Positions 25,651 to 34,840 of a DNA stretch of 64,000 nt are shown piece after piece. Location: the NCBI GenBank assembly GCA_963741135.1, contig CAVUHC010000008.1:62001-126000 (forward strand), in the 5' to 3' direction. The DNA is from Gp6-AA40 sp963741135. GTDB lineage: Bacteria > Acidobacteriota > Vicinamibacteria > Vicinamibacterales > UBA2999. Numbering within the stretch: position 1 is the stretch's first letter; the number at the start of each line of letters is the position of its first letter. A program made the translations under genes and the position numbers. Below the pieces are notes generated by a model, which worked only from the letters and a program-made list of their open reading frames with translations, was not told the origin of the DNA and made no database searches.

Positions 25651-26682
25651 TCAGGGAACGACGAAACGCTCTTCGTGCAGGAGGAGTCCGTCGTTTGTTC
25701 TGAGTTCCACCCTCCAGTTACCTGCGTTTTCAGCATTCATCGTGTGACGGCTGTAGGTGCGATAACCGCTTCCGGGACTGGCCTGAATGCGAAGCTCCAC
25801 CGATTTTCGCAGGCGATCGTCACGATACCAACGATGCTCAACGGTGGTGTTGCTCGAGGCCTTCACTCGCGTGTAGAAGAACAGCGATCCGCGATCGACC
25901 GGGCTGCTCACAGGGTCGCAACGCCAATCGCTGGTCGAGAGACGCCTACAGAGCTGCGCTTCGGCCATTGTGACCACCATGGGCGCCGATGTTGCTGGTG
26001 AGCGACTCTCTCGCGCCACCGAGCTGCTACTCTCCGGCCCTGCGGATTTGCCGCCGCCACGCGCAGTCGAACTGTCGCTTTCACGAGGTACCGAGGTCTT
26101 GCCTTCCGTCGTGGCCTCTTGCGGCCCTGGGTTTGGCACGAGCGGCACTCGCGCTGCCGTTGGCTCCGGGTTCTGAGCCGACGGTTGCGTCTGGCTGGTC
26201 GGCGAGGATTCATCCGGCTCCGATGAACGAAACCAGAAAGCAGCGGCGACCAGCATCCCGAAACCGAGGACGCCGAGCACGCCAATTGCGATCGGACGAG
26301 AGGGCGGGCCCACCGGTTTGTGTCGTGCCACTTTCGCACGCGGAGCGGTCGACGGTTCAAACGATCTTCCGCGAGCTTTACAGAAATCCTCGAGGTTCTT
26401 CCGACTCGTAACCACGAAAGCATGATCCGACGCGAGCACCGTCGTCGCGATCGCATATGCGCGCCGATAGCACATCTCGGCCTCGGCCGGGCTGTCGGCC
26501 CGCTCGTACACTACGCCGAGGTTGTTCAGTGTGTTGGCGAGGTCCGCATGGAACGGTCCGAGCTGTTTCTCTTGTAGCGCGGCAGCCTCACGCAGGTGCA
26601 ATTCGGCTGCGACGTAGTCGCCGGCGGATGCGGCCTGCTCCGCCGCTTCGATAACTGAGCGAAGTTCGCGAGCCTCGGGCAT
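25651..26682 (-). CDS. TPR-repeat membrane protein with C-terminal DUF2914 domain
   Basis: A 343-aa protein. Residues about 5-100 are tetratricopeptide repeats (DYVAAELHLREAAALQEKQL, ADLANTLNNLGVVYERADSP, AEMCYRRAYAIATTVL). A single membrane span follows near 133-153 (IAIGVLGVLGFGMLVAAAFW) and a Pro/Ser/Thr-rich linker. The C-terminus (about 265-343) is DUF2914: FFYTRVKASSNTTVEHRWYR, LRIQASPGSGYRTYS and NWRVELRTNDGLLLHEERFV. DUF2914 is thought to be a sensor or beta domain outside the membrane. It sits 175 bp upstream of the kinase gene on the same strand; a kinase-partner role is plausible but inferred. Confidence 0.82.
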   Translation of the reverse strand: MPEARELRSVIEAAEQAASAGDYVAAELHLREAAALQEKQLGPFHADLANTLNNLGVVYERADSPAEAEMCYRRAYAIATTVLASDHAFVVTSRKNLEDFCKARGRSFEPSTAPRAKVARHKPVGPPSRPIAIGVLGVLGFGMLVAAAFWFRSSEPDESSPTSQTQPSAQNPEPTAARVPLVPNPGPQEATTEGKTSVPRESDSSTARGGGKSAGPESSSSVARESRSPATSAPMVVTMAEAQLCRRLSTSDWRCDPVSSPVDRGSLFFYTRVKASSNTTVEHRWYRDDRLRKSVELRIQASPGSGYRTYSRHTMNAENAGNWRVELRTNDGLLLHEERFVVP

Positions 26683-26914
26683 AAAGTCCCGCTAGTTAAC
26701 GCCGGCATGTCACCGACGGCACCATTGTAGAACAACGTTTTCACGGTTTGGAGTTCGGCACAACGCTGGACCGGGGGGAAGACTGCGATAGGTACGGGAG
26801 CCAAATGCGACGATCGCCGGGGTCGCGGAAGTACGTTGACAGGTTTACGCGACCTCGACGTCGCATGATGATGTGGAATTGCTGCCGCGATAGTCGGCGG
26901 GCGCCGACGGCCGG

Positions 26915-27292
26915 TCAGCGGAGCTCCGTTGTCTTTCCCGCGATCGTGATCCGCTCGGCCCGCATTTCGTCTTGAGTGGTTCGATGGGCGTAGCCGACCA
27001 CGGTTGCCGTGGTGCCCACCTTCAGTGCATCGCGTGTCAGTCCGCGATCGGTCATCCGTCCCGTCGGCGCGAGGACGACGAGCCACGTCTTCCCGTTGGT
27101 GCCTTCGGCCTGCAACCGCACGGAACCGTGAGGATTCTCGTAGCTCGACTCCCGAATCGTACCGGTGACCGTCTGCGCCTTCTCCTCGTATCCGGTCCAG
27201 CCGTGATGCGCCCACGCCGTTCCGGTCACAAGGGTCAACGTGGCCATCATCAACGCCCGCCTCGTCGTTCCGCGTGTCCTGGTATGCAGCAT
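26915..27292 (-). CDS. DUF6152-family secreted protein
   Basis: A 125-aa secreted protein. The ATG at 27292 has AGGAGAG eight bases upstream and opens a signal peptide (RRALMMATLTLVTGTAWA). The mature part begins HHGWTGYEEKAQTVTGTIRE, has NPHGSVRLQAEG and TWLVVLAPTGRMTDRGL, and ends with a strand pair (TVVGYAHRTTQDEMRAERIT). The H-H start after the signal and the N-P-H motif are typical of DUF6152, whose function is unknown. A second, frameshifted member lies at 11237-11647. Confidence 0.8.
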   Translation of the reverse strand: MLHTRTRGTTRRALMMATLTLVTGTAWAHHGWTGYEEKAQTVTGTIRESSYENPHGSVRLQAEGTNGKTWLVVLAPTGRMTDRGLTRDALKVGTTATVVGYAHRTTQDEMRAERITIAGKTTELR

Positions 27293-27565
27293 CGTCCAAC
27301 TCTCCTTCCAGGGGCCATCGTACTCCTCGTGGCACAAGGTTGCCATCGTACGACAAGGTGTAGCGCCGGGCTTCACTTGTGCTCCGCGAAAACGAAATCC
27401 CGGCCGAATTTCTGAGGTTCAGACCATGAAGAAAATCCGGAACGGTGTCGCCCCGATCTGACCCTTTCAGCGCTCGACAACGCGATCAACGTGTGCCCCA
27501 GTACACGTTAAGCCAGCCGCTTAGGCCCATTTCTTGATATTGCTCAATAAACTCACACTCTCAAG

Positions 27566-27612
27566 TCGACAGAATCCCTCGAAATCCCTGTTCGACCCCC
27601 ACATCACCCCCA
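27566..27612 (+). repeat. 47-bp dispersed repeat, copy B
   Basis: Same sequence as copy A at 13443-13489 with three mismatches and the same orientation. It lies in the 500-base gene-free stretch 27293-27796, upstream of the TonB receptor gene. Just before it are short phrases (near 27450-27480) of the CCCCGATCTGACCC type. Similar words occur at 20340 (GGGGTCAGA), which may be leftovers of REP-like sequence. No ORF explains it. Confidence 0.65.
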
Positions 27613-27796
27613 GCGCAAATTCGCGATCGAGGCCTCACCGGCGACGACATTTATCTCTCAGGAAGAACAGCAGCGTCAGTGTCTTCAGCCTGCAGAGGAT
27701 GGCGGGACTGAACGGGCGGGTGTAGTATGCCCCCCTCTCGCGTCTCTCGCTAGGTCACGACGAACGGATCCGGGAACCCCTAAAAGGAGGTCGCAG

Positions 27797-30754
27797 ATGA
27801 CAGCGGCAGCGATTCGAGGACTCCTCATTGCGGTTGCGCTATCGATCCTTACAGCAGCGCCTTCGTACGGTCAGGAAGCCACGTTCACGGGCACGGCCAC
27901 CGACTCCACCGGCAGCGTGCTGCCGGGCGTCACGATCACCGCCGTTCACGAGGCGAGCGGCAATGTCTTCACGACGGTTACCGACGAGCGCGGCCAGTTT
28001 CGGCTGCCGGTGCGCGTCGGCGCGTACGCCATCAAAGCCGAGCTGAGCGGCTTTACCACGGTCAATCGGACGGTGCAGATCCTCATCGGCCAGACCGCGC
28101 CGGTCGACATGCGGTTGTCGCCCTCTGGCGTGCAGGAAACGGTGACGGTGACGGGCGAAGCGCCGCTCGTGGATACCAGGGGATCGACCGTCGGGGCCAA
28201 CATCGATCCGCGGCAGGTGGAACAGCTGCCGCTCAACGGCCGCAACTGGATGGACCTGACGCTGCTGGCGCCGGGCGCGCGGCGCAACGAAGGCGGCGGC
28301 ATGGCGCAGTTCCGACAGGGCTACGCGCAGACCAACGTCGACGGCCAGCAGGTGACGATCAACTATCACTCGCAGACCGACACCGAGCAGCCGGGCTTCA
28401 GCCGCGATGCGATCGCGGAGTTCGAGGTCGTCGCCAACCGCTTCGATGCGACGCAGGGCCGCTCGCAGGGGATGGTCGTCAACGCCATCACCAAGTCGGG
28501 AACGAACCTGTTTGCCGGGTCGTTCGGCGGCTACTTCCGCGACGACAGGTTCAACGCGAAAGACTTCCTCACGCACAGCGTGCTGCCGTATTCGAACCAG
28601 CAGGTGAGCACGACGTTCGGCGGTCCGATCAAGAGAGATCGGGTCCACTTCTTCGGCGCGTACGAGTACGAGCGCGAGCCGAAGACCTACACCTATACGA
28701 GCCCGTACCAGTTCTTCAACATCAATCAGGAGTTCCCGACGCGTGCCGATAAAGGGCTGGGACGGCTCGATTATCAGTTCACGCCGCAGAGCCGGCTCAG
28801 CGTCCGCGTGTCGGGCTACCACACCGTCTTCTATTTCGGCGGCGGCGCGACGAGCCATCCGTCGGCGGGCGGCACGCGCGAGCGCACGGCCACGGAATAC
28901 GCGGGCACCTTCACCCACGTGCTCAACACGCGTTCGGTGAACGAAATCAAAGTCGGCGTGACCGACTATGCACGGCTGGATCAGCCGTCCGTCCGCTGGA
29001 AGGGCGGACCATTTCCGTATCACCCGGTCGGAGTCGGGAATGCACCCGTCATCCAGCTCCCCGGCTACACGATCGGCGCAAACACACTGCAGCCGTTCCA
29101 GTACACGCAGAACGTTCGTGACGACTTCACGACCGCATGGAGTTGGCGCGGCCGGCACGACGTGAAGATGGGGGGCGAGTACTTCCGCTTCAAGGCCGAC
29201 TTCCGCTGGTGCAACCGCTGCATGGGCGAGATCGACGCGCGCAATGTCACGCTGGCGCCCGCGCAGCTGCAGGCGATGTTTCCGGTGTGGAACGACGCCT
29301 CGACGTGGAATCTGGCGCCGCTCGCCGCGGCGCGACAGGTCTTCTACGCCGTCTCGGATACCGAGCACCGCTACAACATCGTGCGCAATTTGTTCTCCGG
29401 GTGGCTGCAGGACGACTGGAAGATCGGCAACAACCTGACGCTGAACCTCGGCGTGCGGTACGACTGGGACGACAACACGTACGGCGAGAAGCTGAAGCTG
29501 ACGCCGTTTCTGCCGGGCAATCTGCCCCACGACACCAACAACGTGGCGCCCCGCGTTGGCGTCAACGTGCGTCTCGACGATCGGACCTCGCTGCGCGGCG
29601 GCTACGGACTGTTCTTCGCGTTTGCGCCCAACGACGGTGTGCAGCAGGCGTACTCGATGATCCACCGGTTCGAGTACCAGATCGCGAACAACGGCCGTCC
29701 CGACTTCGCGACCAACTGGTTTGGACCCGGCCCGAGCGGCGACGGCGAATGGGGCGGGCCGAGGCCGAGTTGGGACGCATCGCTCGCGCAAGCGTGTGAC
29801 CTCAATGGCAGCAAGCCCGGTTGCATCCGGCGCGCGATCAACCAGGAGATCACGTATCCCGGACGGCAGACGCCGTACAGCCACCAGACGTCGGTTGGGG
29901 TGCAGCGGCAGATTGCCAGCGACTCGTCGATCGAAGTGAACTACGTGTTCACGCGCGGGCGCGGCGAAGAGGTGGTGCAGAACGCGAACCTGTCGTACAA
30001 CCCGGCCACCGGCGCCAATTACCCGTTCACCGACATCTCCAGGCGGCCGTTCCCAGACTGGGGTGTGGTGCTGCTCGAGTACCTCGGAGGGTATTCGAAC
30101 TATCACGGCACCGATTTCACGTTCACGAAGCGCTTCAGCCACCGCTGGCAGGCGACGGCGACCTATACGCTGGCGCTTCTTCAAGGACGGCTTGCCCGCA
30201 CGGTCGCAGTGGTATCTGGGGCCCGATGGCGTGATCGCGCAGCGGCCGGTCGGATTCCAGCTCGCCCCCGACCTGGGCGGCGACTACGCCTACGCCGGAT
30301 CGTCGTTCGCGGGCGGCGCCGGCCAGGCCGGCGATCAGCGTCATCGGGCCGTCGTCAACGGTGTGTGGGATCTGGGCCTGGGCCTCCAGGCAAGCGGAAT
30401 CTACTTCTACGGCTCGGGTGAACGCTTTGCGACCACCACCGGGCGTCGATCGCCGCGACGAAGGGGCGGCCGCCGCGTCCGAGCAGCGGCTGCTCGCCGA
30501 CGGCACCATCCTGCCGCGCGCGGGCATCGTCGGCAGATCGATCCACCGCGTCGACACGCGGCTGCAGAAGCGCGTGCAGGTCGGCCACGTGACACTCGAT
30601 GGCATGTTCGAGGTCTTCAACCTGTTCAATCACGAGAACTTCGGTTCCTACACTACGAACGCAGAGCAGCCCGCTGTACGGGCAGCCGTCGTTCAACGGC
30701 AACGTCGCGTATCAGCCGCGGATGATGCAGCTCGGGTTCAGGATCGGCTTCTGA
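27797..30754 (+). pseudogene. Oar-like TonB-dependent receptor, frameshifted near the 3' end
   Basis: A strong AAAGGAGG ribosome binding site precedes the ATG. The protein has a signal peptide, then a carboxypeptidase-regulatory-like domain (FTGTATDSTGSVLPGVTITA, SGFTTVNRTVQILIG) and a plug domain (VEQLPLNGRNWMDLTLLAPG, FDATQGRSQGMVVNAITKSG). A long beta-barrel follows in frame to about 30180 (near 795 residues). Beyond that the barrel continues in other frames (DGLPARSQWYLGPDGVIAQR, DGMFEVFNLFNHENFGSYTT, YQPRMMQLGFRIGF). There are three single-base frame changes near 30180, 30435 and 30665, and the proper end is at 30754. These receptors import large or sugar-derived substrates. The break points are clustered in about 500 bases. 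Confidence 0.8.
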
Positions 30755-30845
30755 AGCAGTCGCCAGTCGGCAGTGGGCATTGTGCTCGCTGCCGGCTGTT
30801 CTTTGCGGCGGCTCCGGCACGCTCGACTTGCGCTACATTGAGCGC

Positions 30846-32066
30846 ATGACGAGGAAGAATCGACCGACGGGCGGTGTCACGCGACGGACGGCGTTGACGA
30901 CGCTGAGTGCCGCTGTCGCAGTCACGCTGACGCCGGATCTCGTAAGCGGTCAGGACGGGGCACCGGCCGACACGACGAAGCGCTGGGGCCGGCTGCCGAA
31001 CGCACTTGGGTCGCGATCGCCCGCGGAGAATCCAAGACGCACGCCGTCGCCAACGAGTTCCCGCACGCCGCTGCAGGATCTTCACGGCACGATTACACCT
31101 TCGGACCTGCATTACGAACGTCACCATGCCGGCGTGCCGGTTGTCGATCCCATCGCGTACCGGCTGATGGTCCATGGAATGGTTGATCGACCGTTCACGT
31201 TCACCCTGCAGGATCTGAAGCGTTTCCCCGCCGCGACGCGGACGTGCTTTCTCGAATGCTCAGGAAACTTTGGCGGGCAGCGCGAGGACGTCACCCCCCA
31301 GGACCTGTGCGGGCTCACGAGCCAGAGCGAATGGACCGGCGTCCTGCTGTCGACCGTGTTCAACGAAGTGGGTGCACAGCCGCGCGCGACCTGGTTTCTC
31401 GCGGAGGGGCAAGACGCGGCCGTGATGACACGCAGCATTCCGTTGAAGGACGCCGTTGGTGAGGCGATGCTCGCCTATGCGCAGAACGGCGAAGCGCTTC
31501 GTCCCGAGCAGGGCTACCCGGTGCGTTTGCTGCTCCCTGGTTGGGAGGGCAACGCGAGCGTCAAATGGCTGCGGCGCATCGAGGTCGGCGATCAGCCGTT
31601 CATGACGCGCGAGGAAACGTCGAAGTACACGGACCCGCTCGTCGATGGGACCGCGCGCGAGTTCAGCCTGGTGATGGACGCGCGGTCGGTGATCACCGCC
31701 CCGTCCTACCCGCAGACGATCGAGAAGGGATTTGTCGAATTGCGCGGAGTCGCCTGGAGCGGCCGCGGGGCGATCCGCCGCGTCGATGTGAGCACGGACG
31801 GCGGCCGCACGTGGAAGCCGGCCACGCTGCAGCAGCCGGTGCTGCCGAAGGCCCACACGGAGTTCCGTTATGCCTGGGAGTGGGACGGACGTCCGACCGA
31901 AATCCTGAGCCGTGCCGTGGACGAAACCGGCTACACGCAGCCGGAGATGTCGGCGCTGCAACGAGTACGCGGCCGCCGGACACGGTATCACCTCAACCCG
32001 GTCACCGGCTGGACGATTGCCGCCGATGGACGCGTCCGTTTCGGCCTGCAGAGGATGCGCGCGTGA
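30846..32066 (+). CDS. soxC: SoxC-like sulfite dehydrogenase molybdenum subunit
   Basis: A 406-aa Mo-enzyme of the sulfite oxidase family. A Tat-type signal is present at the start (VTRRTALTTLSAAVAV). The molybdenum-ligand cysteine is Cys138 in TCFLECSGN, and the molybdopterin and dimerisation domains are visible (LLLPGWEGNASVKWLRRIEV, RGVAWSGRGAIRRVDVSTDG). This matches SoxC, which with the cytochrome SoxD oxidises sulfite or sulfane sulfur in the periplasm. I use ATG 30846; TACATT lies six bases before it, so the mRNA may be leaderless. The stop overlaps the next start by four bases (GTGA), so the two subunits are translationally coupled. No other sox genes are present, so a stand-alone sulfite dehydrogenase is likely. 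Confidence 0.85.
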   Translation: MTRKNRPTGGVTRRTALTTLSAAVAVTLTPDLVSGQDGAPADTTKRWGRLPNALGSRSPAENPRRTPSPTSSRTPLQDLHGTITPSDLHYERHHAGVPVVDPIAYRLMVHGMVDRPFTFTLQDLKRFPAATRTCFLECSGNFGGQREDVTPQDLCGLTSQSEWTGVLLSTVFNEVGAQPRATWFLAEGQDAAVMTRSIPLKDAVGEAMLAYAQNGEALRPEQGYPVRLLLPGWEGNASVKWLRRIEVGDQPFMTREETSKYTDPLVDGTAREFSLVMDARSVITAPSYPQTIEKGFVELRGVAWSGRGAIRRVDVSTDGGRTWKPATLQQPVLPKAHTEFRYAWEWDGRPTEILSRAVDETGYTQPEMSALQRVRGRRTRYHLNPVTGWTIAADGRVRFGLQRMRA

Positions 32067-32647
32067 ACCGGCTGATGATCGTCGTCGGTGCAGCGTTCAC
32101 GGTCAGCCTGGCCGCAGCGGCCCAGTCTCCGTCTGGGCCTCACAGGATCGGGACGCCTGCGACGCCGGGTCAGATCGCTGCACTCGACATTGATGTGCGA
32201 CCCGATGGTACCGGCCTTCCCTCCGGCGGGGGGACGGCGCGCGAGGGCGCTCCCATATACGCGCAGAAATGCGCCGCCTGCCACGGCGCGAACGGAGAAG
32301 GCGGAACGGCCGACGTCCTCGTCGGTGCCGAGCCGAAGAACTCCGCGCCGTTCGGCCCCGAGTACGAGCGCTGGCGCGGTGCGCGCCCGGATGTGCCGTT
32401 CACCATCGGCAACTACTGGCCGTACGCGACCACCGTATTCGACTACGTGCGGCGCGCGATGCCGGCAGGCGCACCCGGCTCTCTCACGGCCGACGAGACG
32501 TATGCCCTCGTCGCATGGCTGCTCGCGAAGAACGAGATCATCGCGGAGAGCGACATGATCAGTCGCGAAACGCTGCCGCGCGTGCGCATGCCGGCGCGAG
32601 CCCGCTTCGTGCCAGACAGCCGCCGGGGTGGGGCAGAGGTGAAGTGA
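32063..32647 (+). CDS. soxD: SoxD-like cytochrome c subunit of sulfite dehydrogenase
   Basis: A 194-aa secreted cytochrome c. The GTG start at 32063 overlaps the SoxC stop. It opens a signal peptide (MIVVGAAFTVSLAAAAQ), and the heme motif C-A-A-C-H lies at 70-74 (YAQKCAACHGANGEGG). AMPAGAPGSLTADETYALVA is the usual SoxD and cytochrome c distal region. It should take electrons from the Mo subunit to the periplasmic electron-transport chain. It is shorter than the diheme SoxD of some Paracoccus-type enzymes, with one heme motif only. Confidence 0.85.
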   Translation: MNRLMIVVGAAFTVSLAAAAQSPSGPHRIGTPATPGQIAALDIDVRPDGTGLPSGGGTAREGAPIYAQKCAACHGANGEGGTADVLVGAEPKNSAPFGPEYERWRGARPDVPFTIGNYWPYATTVFDYVRRAMPAGAPGSLTADETYALVAWLLAKNEIIAESDMISRETLPRVRMPARARFVPDSRRGGAEVK

Positions 32648-32695
32648 TCTCCAGTTAGGGACAGGTCAATCGATGTGACGCGCTCTGGCGGCGCA

Positions 32696-34825
32696 TCAGA
32701 TCAGTCCGGCGCCGCGCGCCCACTTGTACCTGGCGCCGAGCACGTCCACCGGGATCTCCGTCGAATAGGGATAGGCCGGAATCTTGTGATCGAAGAGATA
32801 CTCTGACGCCTCCTCGACCTCGACATCGCCCGCCAGCGAGACGACGACCGGCTTATTGATACCCTTCGCCCGCAATTCCTCGACGATCTCTGCCAGCAGC
32901 TTCGCGAAGACCATCGGCGGTGTGACGATGGTGTGCCAGTAGCCGAGGATGAGCGAATGGATCCGTTCATCTTCGAGACCGAGCCGGACGGTGTTCTGAT
33001 AGGTCTTCGGCGGCTCGCCGCCGGTGATGTCGACCGGATTACCGGACGCGCCAAAAGGCGGAATGAACTTCTTGAACGCCGCGTCGAGATCCGGGGGAAA
33101 GGTCATGAGTGACAGGCCGTTGTCGACGACCGCATCGGACAGCAGTACGCCTGAGCCGCCGGCACCGGTGATGATGACGATGTTGTCGCCCTTGGGTGTC
33201 GGCAGGATCGGAAGCGCTCGTGCGAACTCGAGCATCTCGCGCAGCGAGCGCGCACGAATCACGCCCGATTGCCTGAGCACATCGTCGTAGATCTTGTCGT
33301 TGCCGGCGAGCGCGCCGGTGTGCGAACTGGCCGCCTTGGAGCCCAGGGCGGTGCGTCCGGCCTTGAGCACGACGACCGGCTTCTTCTTCGACACGCGCTT
33401 GGCCACTTCGGCAAACGCGCGGCCGTCCTTCAGGTCCTCGCAGTGCTGCACGATGATGTGCGTGTTGTCATCCTGCTCGAAAAACGTCAGCAGATCGTCC
33501 TCGTCGATGTCCGACTTGTTCCCCAGACCGACGATGGCCGAGACGCCCATCTTCGCCGAGCGGGAGAAGCCGATGATGGCCATCCCGATGCCGCCCGACT
33601 GCGACGATAGCGCCGCGTGGCCCTTGACGTCGTACGCCGTACAGAACGTCGCGCAGAGGTTGCTCCACGTGTAGTAGAAACCGTAGATGTTCGGACCCAT
33701 CAGGCGGACGCCGTACTTCTGGGCGACCGCGACGAGTTCCTTCTGGCCCTCGACGTTGCCGGTCTCGGCAAAACCCGAAGGAATGAGGACGGCGCCGGGA
33801 ATCCTCTTTTCGCCGCACTCTGCCACCGCTGACGCCACGAACTTCGCCGGGATCGCGAAGACGGCAACATCGATGTCGCCGGGAACATCCTTGACGCTCT
33901 TGTAGGCTTTCAGGCCCATGATCTCGTCGGCGGACGGGTTGATCGGATAGATCTCCCCTTTGTACCCGCCGTTGATCAGGTTCTTCATCACCGAGTTGCC
34001 GATCTTTCCCGCTTCTGACGAGGCGCCGATGACGGCGACCGCCTTCGGCTTCATGATGCGGTTCATGTCACGCACGATGTCCTCGTGCGCCGGACGGAAC
34101 CGCGCCGGGGCCGGCGAGAAATTGACGACGATCCGGACGTCGGCCGCGACCGCGCCGTTCGTGCTCGCGAAGACGGGGTTCAAGTCCATCTCCGCGATTT
34201 CCGGAAAATCGGCGATGAGCTGCGACACGTTCTGGATCATCCGGGCAAGCGCGTCGCGATTGACAGGATCCGACCCGCGCACGCCTTTGAGGATCTCCGC
34301 GGCCGCGATGCCGTCGAGCATCGACAGGGCATCGTCCCGGGTCGCGGGCGCCAGTCGGAACGTGATGTCCTTGAGCACCTCCACGAGCACGCCGCCCAGA
34401 CCGAAGGCGACCAGCTTGCCGAACACCGGATCGGTCACCGCCCCGATGATGACTTCCTGACCGCCGGTGAGCATCTGCTGTACCTGGACACCGAGCAGGT
34501 TGGCCGTGGCGTTGTATTTCCTGGCGCTGGCCATGATGGTGGCGAAGCCCTTTTCGGCGTCCTCGGCGCTGTTCACGCCGACCAGCACGCCCCCGGCCTC
34601 GGTCTTGTGCAGGATCTCCGGTGACACGATCTTGAGCACGACAGGAAAGCCCATGCCCGCGGCGATCGTCGCCGCTTCCGCGGCCGACGTCGCCAGGCCT
34701 TCCTTGGGAACGGTGATGCCGTAGGCATCACATACGATCTTGCCCTCGGGCGCGGTGAGCGAGGTGCGGCCTTCGGCCTTGACTTTGTCGAGAATTCGGC
34801 GGACTTCGGTCTTGTTGTCGGTCAT
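32696..34825 (-). CDS. NDP-forming acyl-CoA synthetase (acetate-CoA ligase type), likely in oxalate/formyl-CoA handling
   Basis: A 709-aa protein with the ATP-grasp part first (about residues 10-225: GKIVCDAYGITVPKEG, FPVVLKIVSPEILHKTEAGG) and the CoA-binding and succinyl-CoA-synthetase-like parts after it (about 240-700: KPKAVAVIGASSEAGKIGNS, DVAVFAIPAKFVASAVAECG, SSQSGGIGMAIIGF, and AASSHTGALAGN, which holds the phospho-His-like site). It joins a carboxylate to CoA with ATP going to ADP + Pi, or runs in reverse to make ATP. It lies 15 bp downstream of the oxalyl-CoA decarboxylase gene on the same strand. Hence I infer an oxalate- or formate-related substrate; the true substrate is not shown. 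Confidence 0.8.
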   Translation of the reverse strand: MTDNKTEVRRILDKVKAEGRTSLTAPEGKIVCDAYGITVPKEGLATSAAEAATIAAGMGFPVVLKIVSPEILHKTEAGGVLVGVNSAEDAEKGFATIMASARKYNATANLLGVQVQQMLTGGQEVIIGAVTDPVFGKLVAFGLGGVLVEVLKDITFRLAPATRDDALSMLDGIAAAEILKGVRGSDPVNRDALARMIQNVSQLIADFPEIAEMDLNPVFASTNGAVAADVRIVVNFSPAPARFRPAHEDIVRDMNRIMKPKAVAVIGASSEAGKIGNSVMKNLINGGYKGEIYPINPSADEIMGLKAYKSVKDVPGDIDVAVFAIPAKFVASAVAECGEKRIPGAVLIPSGFAETGNVEGQKELVAVAQKYGVRLMGPNIYGFYYTWSNLCATFCTAYDVKGHAALSSQSGGIGMAIIGFSRSAKMGVSAIVGLGNKSDIDEDDLLTFFEQDDNTHIIVQHCEDLKDGRAFAEVAKRVSKKKPVVVLKAGRTALGSKAASSHTGALAGNDKIYDDVLRQSGVIRARSLREMLEFARALPILPTPKGDNIVIITGAGGSGVLLSDAVVDNGLSLMTFPPDLDAAFKKFIPPFGASGNPVDITGGEPPKTYQNTVRLGLEDERIHSLILGYWHTIVTPPMVFAKLLAEIVEELRAKGINKPVVVSLAGDVEVEEASEYLFDHKIPAYPYSTEIPVDVLGARYKWARGAGLI

Positions 34826-34840
34826 GTTGGTTTTCAGTGG

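Noticed and set aside
20339..27480. Insertion-sequence or REP-transposase remnants marked by GGGGTCAGA-like words
   Set aside because: Only short words near 20340 and 27455 are seen, with no transposase frame or inverted repeats.
13443..27612. Genomic island flanked by att-like direct repeats
   Set aside because: No integrase, tRNA or phage gene lies near either repeat, and the content between is ordinary and of similar base composition. Two copies of a dispersed repeat are a simpler reading.
27839..30184. 781-aa open frame antisense to the TonB receptor
   Set aside because: Long antisense frames arise from codon bias in GC-rich genes; the translation is Arg/Val/His-rich without domains, and the plus strand encodes an obvious receptor.
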